Positions 25,230-33,553 are shown, counted from the first letter of the stretch. The stretch: 64,000 nucleotides of DNA from Thermovenabulum sp049723235 (GCF_049723235.1 NZ_JBNARB010000001.1:124001-188000); one strand, 5' to 3'. Program-made: numbers and translations. The notes: generated by a model from the sequence alone, not told the origin.

Positions 25230-26192
25230 ATGAAGAAAGTGATGATCTATATAGATGAGGAAGACTTTAAAGGATCGGTTAGTTTAATAGGGGTGCCAGA
25301 AAAAATATACAAAAACGGTAAATATAAAACGTATGGAGTAGTTATAAATAAAGAACATACAGAAATTAGCGCAAATTTTGATTATCTAATAAATATATGC
25401 GATGAGAGAATAAAATTATATGATATTTTAAATATTATAAATTGCATTGAAGAATTACACAAAATTTACAATTTCGATTGTATTCTTATACCCGCTACTC
25501 AAATGGGAAGAATAATTGCTCCAAGGCTTTCTATGAGATTTAAAGTAGGGCTTGTTGCTGACGTAATAGATGTTAAGTTCAATCACGGGAGAATAGAAAT
25601 GATAAGACCTGCTTTTAGCGGTAAAATTATGGCAAATGTTGTGCTGAAAGATTGTAAACCTATTATGATGAGTATTAGACCAAATGTATTTGATTTTAAT
25701 TCTGGAAAATTAAAAGAGACAAAGATAATAAATTATAAACCCTATAATATTAAACCTTCTCAAATTGAGTTATTAGAAATTAATAAAAAAAATGAGGTAA
25801 AAGATATAAGAGAGAGTGAGATTTTAGTGTCAGGCGGTGGTGGAGTAGCAAAACATTTTGAACGGTTATATTTGCTAGCAGATTTATTAGGTGGTGCGGT
25901 CTCTGCAAGTAGAAAAGTCGTTGACGAGGGGATTGCTCCTAGAAGTATTCAGGTCGGTCAAACCGGTAAGACGGTAAGTCCTAAATTGTATATTGCCCTG
26001 GGAATAAGAGGTGCACCTCAGCATATGGTAGGTCTTAAAAATGCAGAGAACATAATCTCTGTAAACATAAATAAGGAAGCCCCTATTTGTGAGATATCGG
26101 ATATAGTGGTGCATGGAAATGCGATTGAATTTATTGACAAATTAATAGAAAAAATCAAGAGTGAAAAACAAAAATCAAAAATGATACAGTAA
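25230..26192 (+). CDS. Electron transfer flavoprotein alpha subunit (YgcQ-like)
   Basis: 320 residues. The C-terminal FAD-binding domain is clear: VSGGGGVAKHFERLYLLADLLGG, then SRKVVDEGIAPRSIQVGQTGKTVSPKLYIALGIRGAPQHMVG, with the R/SR and QTGKxVxPxLY motifs that hold FAD. The N-terminal domain is shorter and more divergent than usual. There is no ferredoxin domain. With the preceding EtfB it forms the electron acceptor for the cluster. Confidence 0.92.
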   Translation: MKKVMIYIDEEDFKGSVSLIGVPEKIYKNGKYKTYGVVINKEHTEISANFDYLINICDERIKLYDILNIINCIEELHKIYNFDCILIPATQMGRIIAPRLSMRFKVGLVADVIDVKFNHGRIEMIRPAFSGKIMANVVLKDCKPIMMSIRPNVFDFNSGKLKETKIINYKPYNIKPSQIELLEINKKNEVKDIRESEILVSGGGGVAKHFERLYLLADLLGGAVSASRKVVDEGIAPRSIQVGQTGKTVSPKLYIALGIRGAPQHMVGLKNAENIISVNINKEAPICEISDIVVHGNAIEFIDKLIEKIKSEKQKSKMIQ

Positions 26193-26196
26193 CGTA

Positions 26197-26227
26197 TTAC
26201 AAGTTGAATTATAAATTCAACTTGTAA
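26197..26227 (+). repeat. Intergenic hairpin 3 of the ygc-like cluster
   Basis: Perfect 14-bp arms TTACAAGTTGAATT and AATTCAACTTGTAA with a three-base loop. It is followed by an A-rich tract, with no T-run. Confidence 0.85.
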
Positions 26228-26262
26228 ATAAAATAAATAAAAATTATTGGGAGGTTGTTTGT

Positions 26263-27039
26263 ATGAATATTACAGAGTTCAATATGGATTATTTTTACTT
26301 AAAAGGGAAAAATGCTATAGTAACTGGGGGAAATACTGGACTGGGGCAGGCTTTTTCTTTAGCATTGGCAAAGGCAGGGGCAAATATATTTATACCCAGC
26401 ATTATGCCGGATGATCCTGACTTTAACAAATTACTTGAAGCTGAGGGCGTAAAAGTTGCTTATATGGAAGCGGACTTAACAAAACCCGGAGTTCCAAAAT
26501 TAGTTGTTGAGAAATGTGTAGAGACATTTGGGTCGGTAGATATTCTTGTTAATTGTGCGGGAATATGTATTAATAAGCCTTTTTTAGAATATAGCAGGGC
26601 AGAATGGGATCCTATGATAGCTATAAACCTTACTGCAGCCTTTGAGATGAGCCATGAGGCAGCAAAATATATGATTCCTCAAAGAAGTGGGAAAATAATA
26701 AATATTTGTTCACTATATTCTTTCCTGGGAGGACAAATGTCTCCGGCCTACAGTGCTTCTAAACACGGCCTTGCAGGGCTAACAAAGGCTTTATGCGATG
26801 AACTAGCACAATACAATATTCAAGTTAATGGCATTGCACCTGGATATTTTAAGACAAAGGTTGCTGAATACTCAATAAAAAATCCAGAAAGAAATAAGTG
26901 GGTCGTTGATCACACTCCTACAGGAAGGTGGGGAGAAGTTATTGACCTTATGGGGGCCTGTGTATTTTTAGCAAGTAAGGCATCTGATTTTGTAAACGGG
27001 CATATTTTAGTAGTTGATGGTGGATATTTAACAAGATAA
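26263..27039 (+). CDS. Short-chain dehydrogenase/reductase, YgcW/gluconate dehydrogenase type
   Basis: 258 residues of a classical SDR. The NAD(P) motif is TGGNTGLGQAFSLALAKAG. It also has VNCAGIC, the catalytic Ser in ICSLYSFLGG, and YSASKHGLAGLTKAL with the Tyr-Lys pair. The C-terminal end FVNGHILVVDGGYL is typical. Resembles 2-deoxy-gluconate/gluconate dehydrogenases and E. coli YgcW. It would oxidise or reduce a polyol or sugar-acid intermediate; the substrate is not known. Confidence 0.9.
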   Translation: MNITEFNMDYFYLKGKNAIVTGGNTGLGQAFSLALAKAGANIFIPSIMPDDPDFNKLLEAEGVKVAYMEADLTKPGVPKLVVEKCVETFGSVDILVNCAGICINKPFLEYSRAEWDPMIAINLTAAFEMSHEAAKYMIPQRSGKIINICSLYSFLGGQMSPAYSASKHGLAGLTKALCDELAQYNIQVNGIAPGYFKTKVAEYSIKNPERNKWVVDHTPTGRWGEVIDLMGACVFLASKASDFVNGHILVVDGGYLTR

Positions 27040-27060
27040 TTTTTGACTAAATACAAATTT

Positions 27061-27093
27061 TGGCTAAGGTCTTTCTTAAAAAGACCTTAGCCA
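27061..27093 (+). repeat. Intergenic hairpin 4 of the ygc-like cluster
   Basis: Perfect 14-bp arms TGGCTAAGGTCTTT and AAAGACCTTAGCCA with a five-base loop, followed by only three T. A weak terminator or an mRNA stabiliser. Confidence 0.85.
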
Positions 27094-27125
27094 TTTAAGA
27101 TTATGTTTTACAAGGAGGGGTAGAA

Positions 27126-28559
27126 ATGGGGGATAAGTATATAATAGGAGTGGATCAAGGCACTCAAAGTACTAAAATTGTAATTTTTAACCAAAGAGGA
27201 GAAATAATTAATAGTGTTGCTGAGCCATTAAAGCCTTTAATTTCGAGACAACCAGGATATGCAGAACATCCTGATGATGACCTCTGGGAAAGTCTCAAAA
27301 TTGCATTAAGAAGGATAATGAAGGAATTTGAAGGGAAAAGAGAAGATATCGTAGGCTTAGGGCTTTGTTCAATAAGATGTTGTAGAGTGTTTATGAGGTC
27401 AGATGGTAATTTGTTTTCACCCGTTATGAATTGGATGGATGTACGTGCATATCAAAAATATGAAGATGACCCAGATATAAGTTACACATGCCCTCCTACA
27501 GGATATTTAACTTATCGCTTGACAGGCGAGTTGAAAGATACTGCTGCAAATCAGTTTCAATGGCAGTTTCCAATAGATTTGGGTACCTGGCAGTGGTCAA
27601 AAGATGAAGAATACTTTAATAGTTTTAACATTCCAAGAAAAAAATTATTTGAATTGAAAATGCCAGGGGATATACTGGGTTATGTAAATGAAAAAGCAGC
27701 TCAAGAAACAGGTATTCCTGCTGGTATACCGGTTGTTGCTACAGCAAATGATAAGGCAGTAGAAGCCCTTGGGGCCGGACTTATAGATTCTGATGTTGCA
27801 CTTATTTCTCTGGGAACATATATAGCTTCAATGGTATGTGGAAATGAAAATAAACCATTTGCTAAGAATTTTTGGACAAATTTATCGTGTATTCCATACA
27901 AATATTTATATGAAAGCAACGGCATAAGAATAGGAATGGGGTTGATTACATGGTATAAAAATATTATAGGGGAAGAATATGCAAAGAAAGCAAAGCATGA
28001 AGGTTATTCAGTTGAAGATTATTTAGCAAAAGAAGCGGCTAATGTGTCAGCCGGCTCAGATGGGCTTTTAACCATACCTGATTGGCTTGCGCCTGCGAGT
28101 CAACAATATAGAAAAGGAATCATTATAGGGTTTGATAGAAGACATACCAGGGGTCATATATACCGTTCGTTATTAGAGGGAATTGCAATGACTTTGAAAA
28201 ATCATTATGATCCTATGATTGAAGAACTTGGGATTAAGCCTAAATATATAATAATATCTGGCGGGGGATCGAATAGTGATCTTTTTATGCAGATTTTTGC
28301 GGATGTATTCGGCGTTGAAACTGTAAGGAATGTAGTAAATGGAGCAGCATCTTTAGGAGCAGCTATTTGTGTAGCTGTTGCTACGGGTTTATATAACGGA
28401 TTTGAAGAGGCCGTGAGAAATATGGTAAGGCAAAAAGACAAATTTTTACCTAATGAGAAAAATTATAAAATATACAGAAATATAAATACAGGTGTTTATC
28501 ATGAATTGCCCAAACTTGTAGAGGAAGCATTAAAGACAATGTATAATGTTTTTAATTGA
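27126..28559 (+). CDS. FGGY-family carbohydrate kinase (YgcE-like)
   Basis: 477 residues. The N-terminal phosphate-binding motif is GVDQGTQSTKIVIFNQRGE. The middle has VVATANDKAVEALGAGLIDSDVALISLGT. The C-terminal adenosine-binding motif is IISGGGSNSDLFMQIFADVFG. It phosphorylates a sugar, polyol or sugar acid with ATP. The family identity is firm; the substrate is not. In the cluster it would act after the oxidoreductases. AAGGAGGGG precedes the ATG. Confidence 0.9.
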   Translation: MGDKYIIGVDQGTQSTKIVIFNQRGEIINSVAEPLKPLISRQPGYAEHPDDDLWESLKIALRRIMKEFEGKREDIVGLGLCSIRCCRVFMRSDGNLFSPVMNWMDVRAYQKYEDDPDISYTCPPTGYLTYRLTGELKDTAANQFQWQFPIDLGTWQWSKDEEYFNSFNIPRKKLFELKMPGDILGYVNEKAAQETGIPAGIPVVATANDKAVEALGAGLIDSDVALISLGTYIASMVCGNENKPFAKNFWTNLSCIPYKYLYESNGIRIGMGLITWYKNIIGEEYAKKAKHEGYSVEDYLAKEAANVSAGSDGLLTIPDWLAPASQQYRKGIIIGFDRRHTRGHIYRSLLEGIAMTLKNHYDPMIEELGIKPKYIIISGGGSNSDLFMQIFADVFGVETVRNVVNGAASLGAAICVAVATGLYNGFEEAVRNMVRQKDKFLPNEKNYKIYRNINTGVYHELPKLVEEALKTMYNVFN

Positions 28560-29060
28560 AATAATTATATATAACGGGATAAGCACGTTGGATATTCTCT
28601 TCTGCAAGGGCAAAAAATAGAGTCTTTATTGCTTCGTCTCAGTTACAGTTCCGCTATTTTTGGTCCTTGGAAAGCCAGGGGTAAAGAATCCTTGGCTTGA
28701 ATATATTTTTTTTCATGAGGTTTGTAAAAGAGCGTACTTTTCGGAACACCTGCAATCCTAAGGAGAAATTCTATATTTATACCCCGAGCTATGAACTTCT
28801 CGACGAATTCTATTTTTTCATATAGCTCTGCTCGCTTTTTTTAATAATTACCTTAAAAAAGTTATTTCCAAGTTTTTATCAAAAATCATTGACAGTAGCA
28901 TAACTTTTTCTTTTCTGAATTTTGCAATATCTTATATGTTTTAGTCCAATTCTCTCAAGGGACAGAAAAAAACGGCACTGGAGGTGATATATTATAAAAG
29001 AAGCGAGTTGTATAAAAATATGTTTATTTAAATCATTGCAGGAACAGGGGGAACCATGTA
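28560..29060. other. Spacer between kinase and BCCT transporter genes
   Basis: Holds an IS3-type transposase remnant on the minus strand (28626-28834) and about 220 A+T-rich bases in front of the transporter gene. No further gene is seen. Confidence 0.6.
28626..28834 (-). pseudogene. Remnant of an IS3-type transposase (OrfB N-terminus)
   Basis: The minus strand reads EKIEFVEKFIARGINIEFLL, then RIAGVPKSTLFYKPHEK. This is the N-terminal helix-turn-helix segment that precedes the DDE core of IS3/IS150 OrfB proteins ('...iaGvsrSTyYy...'). It stops 32 codons later at a TAA. The integrase core is absent. Confidence 0.65.
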
Positions 29061-30599
29061 ATGAAAAAAGTAAAACCTATTGTATTTTGGCCGCCTGTTG
29101 TTTTGCTTATTGGGGTAGTTATATTAAATTTCATAAGATATGAAACATTTACTTCTGTTGTTACAAGTGCAAATGATTGGATAATCCAAAACTTCGGATG
29201 GCTATTCAGCTTATCAGCAGTTGTAATTTTAGGTATATGTATTTGGATATATTTTTCACCTTTTGGAGATGTGAAAATTGGAGGAGCGGATGCTAAACCA
29301 TTTTTTAATACTTTTGAGTGGTTTATGATAACTCTTTGCACAACGATAGCAGCTGGAATTCTTTTTTGGGCAGCGGCAGAACCGATATATCACATTACTT
29401 CTCCTCCTGCTTCTTTGGGAATAGAGCCTAACAGCCATCAAGCTGCAGTATTTGCTATGTCTACAGTATATTTACATTGGACTATAGTACCCTATGCTTT
29501 ATATACACTACCATCATTAATGTTTGCTTTTGCATTTTACAATATGAGAAAACCTTTTAGCTTAAGTTCTATGTTGTACCCATTATTTGGAGAAAAAGCT
29601 ATAGGCAAATGGGGAGAAATTGTGGATGCAATATGTCTATATACTTTGGTAGCAGGCATGGCAGCATCTCTTGGTACAGGAGTTTTAACTCTGGCAGGAG
29701 GCCTTAATTATGTTTTTGGAGTGAAAAGCAATAAGTTTATATGGGCTATTTTAATCATAGCTATAGTAATGGCATTTGTTATATCTGCATCAACTGGACT
29801 TATGAGAGGAATAAGAATTCTTTCAATAATAAACACAAGAGTATTTTTCGTAATTATGATATTTAGCTTTGTTTTTGGACCAACAAGATATATTTTAGAA
29901 CTGGGTACTGAGTCATTAGGAAATTTCCTAACACTATTTTTTCAGAAGAGTTTATTTACAGGTGCAGCATCCGGAGATCAATGGCCTAAATGGTGGACTA
30001 TTTTTTACTGGGCAAATTGGCTTGCCTGGGCACCTATTTCAGCGATGTTCTTGGGGAGAATTGCTTATGGACGAACAATAAAAGAGTTTATAATGGTAAA
30101 TTTATTTGCTCCTGCTATGTTTTGTGGTGTGTGGATGACAATATATTCAGGCACATCAATCTACATGCAAATGAATGGTTTTGGATTATCGAATATTCTT
30201 ACACAAAAAGGACCTGAGGGTATTATATATGCAATTTTTTCTAATATGCCTCTTTCAAAAATAATAATACCATTTTATCTGTTTATAGTATTTATCTCGT
30301 ATGTGACTGCTGCAGATTCAAATACTACTGCAATGGCTGCTATGAGTTCTACAGGAATATCTCCTGAAAATCAAGAAGCAGGTGTTACGTTAAAAGTGTT
30401 TTGGGGGGTAATAATTGGTTTGGTTGCATGGATTATGATTAGCTTTGCAGGCGTTGATGGGATAAAAATGATATCAAACCTCGGGGGGTTCCCCGCTCTT
30501 TTCCTTGAGATATTAATTGCAATTGGTATCATTAAGGTTGCTCGAAATCCAAAAAATTATGATTTCCATATTAGAGATAATGGTCCCAATAGAATGTAG
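29061..30599 (+). CDS. BCCT-family transporter (betaine/carnitine/choline type)
   Basis: 512 residues with about 12 membrane helices. BCCT landmarks are EWFMITLCTTIAAGILFWAAAEP, where the tryptophan/glycine pattern of helix 2 appears, GMAASLGTGVLTLAGG in helix 3, and the signature KWWTIFYWANWLAWAP followed by RIAYGRT. The family transports trimethylammonium compounds, with some members for other zwitterions. The sequence does not show which substrate or coupling ion. It is close to the ygc-like cluster and its RpiR regulator, but separated from the kinase by 500 bp with an IS remnant, so joint function is inference. Confidence 0.92.
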   Translation: MKKVKPIVFWPPVVLLIGVVILNFIRYETFTSVVTSANDWIIQNFGWLFSLSAVVILGICIWIYFSPFGDVKIGGADAKPFFNTFEWFMITLCTTIAAGILFWAAAEPIYHITSPPASLGIEPNSHQAAVFAMSTVYLHWTIVPYALYTLPSLMFAFAFYNMRKPFSLSSMLYPLFGEKAIGKWGEIVDAICLYTLVAGMAASLGTGVLTLAGGLNYVFGVKSNKFIWAILIIAIVMAFVISASTGLMRGIRILSIINTRVFFVIMIFSFVFGPTRYILELGTESLGNFLTLFFQKSLFTGAASGDQWPKWWTIFYWANWLAWAPISAMFLGRIAYGRTIKEFIMVNLFAPAMFCGVWMTIYSGTSIYMQMNGFGLSNILTQKGPEGIIYAIFSNMPLSKIIIPFYLFIVFISYVTAADSNTTAMAAMSSTGISPENQEAGVTLKVFWGVIIGLVAWIMISFAGVDGIKMISNLGGFPALFLEILIAIGIIKVARNPKNYDFHIRDNGPNRM

Positions 30600-30625
30600 A
30601 ATATAAAGTGAATCGCGAAACTTGG

Positions 30626-30657
30626 ATAATCCCGTCTTCAAAGACGGGATTATTTTG
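30626..30657 (+). terminator. Intrinsic terminator of the BCCT gene
   Basis: ATAATCCCGTCTT/AGACGGGATTAT arms with a three-base loop, followed by TTTTG. Confidence 0.88.
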
Positions 30658-30681
30658 ATGCGTGCTGCTTGTTTTATCTGA

Positions 30682-30771
30682 GGGAAAAGAGTTGCATTAT
30701 ATGAAGTCCCTGATTTCTTTGAAAAATTAAAAAACGATGCTCTTTCTATAGGAGTGTGTGAAAAAACTTGA
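30682..30771 (+). other. Possible coding remnant
   Basis: A 29-codon stretch reading GKRVALYEVPDFFEKLKNDA and on to a TGA, without start codon or ribosome binding site. The pattern is reminiscent of the helix after Walker A in DnaC/IstB-type ATPases. It could be a scrap of an IS21 helper gene, or chance. The rest of the 30600-30965 spacer holds only a terminator and the RpiR promoter. Confidence 0.25.
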
Positions 30772-30797
30772 ACAATTCAATCTCCACTTGTTATAAT
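30768..30797 (+). promoter_or_regulatory. Promoter of the RpiR-family regulator gene
   Basis: TTGAAC, 18-base spacer, TATAAT; about 170 bases before the start codon. Confidence 0.55.
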
Positions 30798-30965
30798 AAA
30801 TAATATAAAAAACTAAAATATAATTTAGCAATATATTTTCTTTCTGAAAGATATCATTAGAAAAGGACAGCATATAAATAAAAAAAATTAGAAGAATCTT
30901 TTAAATTTAAGACACATACATCAAAAATAAAAAAAATAAATATTTCGAAACAAGGGGATTAATCG

Positions 30966-31709
30966 ATGATATATATAGATTTTAATAGACTAACTCCTCT
31001 GGAAAAGAAAATACACAATACCCTTCTTTCTTATTCTAGAGAACACGATAACATAACAATAATTGAAGCAGCAACAATAAATAATTGTTCTGTATCTAAG
31101 ATCTCCAAGTTAGTAAAAAAACTTGGGTTCAAAAATTACAAACAATATGTTGCATTCCTGTATGGGAAAGATTTATCCGAAATTTCACATACAGGATATT
31201 TCAATGAGCTGGAAAGAATTAAAAAATTTATAGATGATTTTGATATGACTCTGGTACAAAAAACCGTAAAACTCATAAATTCGCATAGTAAAATAATTCT
31301 ATTTGGCTACGGCCCATCTTTTCTATGCGCTGAATATTTTGAATACAAATTGCGTATTACTACAAATTGTTTTGCAATGGCTGCACCAGATGAAGTTTCT
31401 ATAGAAAATTTAATTGATGGTGATAGTCTATTATTCATTTTTACAGCAACAGGGAAATTTGCATCTTTTGAAAATATATATAAAATGTGCAAGGGACATA
31501 ATTGTAAGGTAGTTATAATTACAGAAGAATACAATGATTCACTGGTTTCTTGCTGTGATGAACTCATTTGGTTATGCAAATACAAACAACCAGACTATTT
31601 AAAACCCCATGAAAAAACGAGGACTGTATTTTTTATTTTTATTGAAGAAGTGATTCAGCAAATAATCCATAATAATCTTCAAACTAGTGATAACAAAGAA
31701 TTAATCTAA
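30966..31709 (+). CDS. MurR/RpiR-family transcriptional regulator
   Basis: 247 residues. An N-terminal RpiR-type helix-turn-helix (ITIIEAATINNCSVSKISKLVKKLGFKNYKQY, about residues 29-60) is followed by a SIS sugar-phosphate-binding domain (IILFGYGPSFLCAEYFEYKL, LLFIFTATGKFASFENI). Members usually sense a phosphosugar and control the adjacent catabolic genes, which fits the ygc-like cluster upstream with its FGGY kinase. The start is ATG at 30966. It is monocistronic, with its own promoter. Confidence 0.88.
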   Translation: MIYIDFNRLTPLEKKIHNTLLSYSREHDNITIIEAATINNCSVSKISKLVKKLGFKNYKQYVAFLYGKDLSEISHTGYFNELERIKKFIDDFDMTLVQKTVKLINSHSKIILFGYGPSFLCAEYFEYKLRITTNCFAMAAPDEVSIENLIDGDSLLFIFTATGKFASFENIYKMCKGHNCKVVIITEEYNDSLVSCCDELIWLCKYKQPDYLKPHEKTRTVFFIFIEEVIQQIIHNNLQTSDNKELI

Positions 31710-31882
31710 ACATTTTTAGATGCTCTTTTAAGTTTTAAATATTACTTATTGTCAATTTTAAAATTAAATTAAATGCGGCGCAAAAGAATAATTGAACGAT
31801 TATATGAAATCCGATATGATGTTGGCTGACAAAACTAACACATATGAGGGTTTAATATGAGGGTTTAAAAGAATGCATTTTT

Positions 31883-32032
31883 AAAAAGCGGGTAAAAACC
31901 CGCTTTTTTTATACTTTAAACATGTTAATCATCTCATTAAGATCTAATGCTTTTTTAGGATTCGAAATATCTTTTTGCTTCTTAAACGCAGTTACTGGTT
32001 TTTTCAATACTTGTGAAAATTTTGCAACAAAC
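31883..32032 (-). pseudogene. Orphan 3' end of a chemotaxis receptor gene with its terminator
   Basis: The minus strand ends KKALDLNEMINMFKV before a stop at 31909-31911. The intact receptor at 12537-14258 ends KDLDDMINRFKV. The following hairpin AAAAAGCGGG/CCCGCTTTTT and T-run match the intact receptor's terminator almost base for base. The open stretch extends back only to an in-frame stop near 32033, and none of the signalling domain is left. Confidence 0.75.
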
Positions 32033-32046
32033 AAGTAATAATATTA

Positions 32047-32100
32047 TTGACATAAGTTCATAATAATATTATAATAAAAGATGATGATAATGAACATATG
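32047..32100 (+). promoter_or_regulatory. Promoter with flanking operator-like dyad for the DUF134-Fur operon
   Basis: TTGACA, 17-base spacer, TATAAT (32070-32075). An imperfect palindrome, CATAAGTTCATAAT (32051-32064) and ATAATGAACATATG (32087-32100), matches at 12 of 14 positions. It embraces the -10 box and the start region. Control by the Fur-family or DUF134 product encoded downstream is plausible. Confidence 0.55.
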
Positions 32101-32127
32101 TCAAAAATAATAAAGGAGAGATAAGAG

Positions 32128-32592
32128 TTGCCAAGGCCACCTAAATGGCGGAGAGTGCAGTTTTTGCCGGAGATAACGTATTTTAAACCTGCAGGAGTTC
32201 CTCTAAAGCAGCTTGATGAAGTAAAACTTACCATAGAAGAATTGGAAGCCATTCGATTAAAAGACTTAGAAGAGTTGGAGCAGGAAGAATGCGCTGAAAA
32301 GATGGGAATTTCAAGGCCTACTTTCTTCAGGATTATAAATTCAGCGCGCAGTAAAATAGCGGACGCTCTGGTTAACGGAAAAGCCATACGCATTGAAGGA
32401 GGAAATTTTAAAATTTCACAGCTTGTAAGATGTTTAAAATGTGGCAATGTCTGGCAGGAAATCAGTATCGATGATAAAAAGGAAGATATTAAATGCCCAA
32501 GCTGTAATAATAAAGAGCTGATTTTAGATGACAATTACGGAAGATGGTGTCACAGACATAGGAGAAGAGGAGATTTTGACAAATCAGATTAA
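32128..32592 (+). CDS. DUF134 (UPF0251) DNA-binding protein
   Basis: 154 residues. The N-terminus PRPPKWRRVQFLPEITYFKP and the sigma-4-like helix-turn-helix LTIEELEAIRLKDLEELEQEECAEKMGISRPTFFRIINSARSKIADAL are diagnostic of DUF134. The C-terminus carries a CxxC...CxxC zinc-ribbon-like unit (CLKCGNVW and CPSCNNKE). The family regularly sits with Mrp/ORP clusters in anaerobes, as here. The start is TTG at 32128, with AAAGGAGAG upstream. Confidence 0.88.
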   Translation: MPRPPKWRRVQFLPEITYFKPAGVPLKQLDEVKLTIEELEAIRLKDLEELEQEECAEKMGISRPTFFRIINSARSKIADALVNGKAIRIEGGNFKISQLVRCLKCGNVWQEISIDDKKEDIKCPSCNNKELILDDNYGRWCHRHRRRGDFDKSD

Positions 32593-32618
32593 TTTTTTTA
32601 GAGTGGAGAAGAGTAAAT

Positions 32619-33089
32619 ATGAAATCGGCAGCTGTTAAGAAACAAGAAAATCAAGATTTTAAGTGGACTCCTCAGCGAAAGGCTATTATTACAGCTATTA
32701 AAAACAGTAATAAAAAGCATCTTTCAGCTGAAGAAATATATCTAATTGCAAAAAAAATTTTACCTAAAATAGGTTTAGCAACAGTATACCGAGCATTAGA
32801 GCTTTTTTGCGAAAAAGGTATACTTCAGAAATTGAATCTGCCAAATCAACCAATAAAATATGAGATTTTAAAAGATGATAGTAACAGTCATTGTCATTAC
32901 GTTTGTTTGGGATGCGGGAAGATTTATGAGGTCCCTATACAAAAAGAATTAACTTTATCTGAAAATGAAAATCTTAAAGATTTCGAAGTAGTTAACAGCT
33001 CATGCTGGTATTTTGGGTATTGTAAAAATTGTAAGGATAAGGTTAATAAAAAATATAAAGGAAAGGGTGTAACTAATGAAACAAAATGA
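32619..33089 (+). CDS. Fur-family transcriptional regulator
   Basis: 156 residues. The winged-helix part is FKWTPQRKAIITAIKNS...HLSAEEIYLIAKKILPKIGLATVYRALELFCEKGIL. Metal-site residues are HCHYVCLGCGKIYEVP, and the structural zinc pair is CKNCKDK near the C-terminus. It could be Fur, PerR or Zur; the sequence alone does not decide. It follows DUF134 by 26 bp, and its 3' end overlaps the start of the broken mrp gene. It probably controls this iron-sulfur-related cluster. Confidence 0.87.
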   Translation: MKSAAVKKQENQDFKWTPQRKAIITAIKNSNKKHLSAEEIYLIAKKILPKIGLATVYRALELFCEKGILQKLNLPNQPIKYEILKDDSNSHCHYVCLGCGKIYEVPIQKELTLSENENLKDFEVVNSSCWYFGYCKNCKDKVNKKYKGKGVTNETK

Positions 33090-33548
33090 ATCGGATATCG
33101 AAAAAAACAATTCAGAAACTTTTACAGAAAAGGGTGTAGAAAAAATTCCAGCCTTTTAATTGACCTTCCACCGGGTACCAGCGATGAGCCTCTTACAGTA
33201 ATGCAGTCTTTACCAATAAACGGACTCATTATAGTTTCGTCGCCACAGGATCTTGTTCTAATGGTTGTAAAAAAGGCCATAAAAATGGCGGAGATGATGA
33301 ATATCCCGGTATTGGGTATTGTGGAAAATTATAGTTACTTAGTTTGCCCCAAATGCGGAGAGAGGATAGAAGTCTTTGGTGAAAGCCGTGGAGCAGAAGT
33401 AGCAAGGCAAGCAGGGATTCCCTTTCTTGGGTCGTTGCCGGTAGATTATAAACTTGCACAGCTATGTGACAGAGGCGAGATAGAATCATATAAAAGTGAT
33501 GAAATAAAAGGTATCAGTGAGTGGTTAAAACACACGGAAAGGAGGTGA
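33076..33548 (+). pseudogene. mrp: mrp/ApbC-type ATPase with a large internal deletion
   Basis: The ATG at 33076 opens a 27-codon piece (MKQNESDIEKNN..., ending at TAA 33157-33159). In another frame, from 33153, the sequence reads LLIDLPPGTSDEPLTVMQ and then the normal Mrp C-terminal half: VSSPQDLVLMVVKKAIKMAEMM, CPKCGERIEVFGESRG, IPFLGSLPVDYKLAQLCDRG. Everything between, including Walker A (GKGGVGKS), is missing. The junction lies around 33140-33155. Intact Mrp proteins load iron-sulfur clusters; this one cannot bind ATP. A C-terminal fragment could be made only from an internal start. Confidence 0.85.
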
Positions 33549-33553
33549 AAAGT

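Larger units (their letters stand above)
31710..32127. other. Spacer with a receptor-gene remnant and the DUF134 promoter
   Basis: The left 170 bases contain nothing recognisable. Then come a duplicated terminator and receptor-gene 3' end (31883-32032) and the promoter/operator of the DUF134-Fur operon (32047-32100). Confidence 0.6.
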
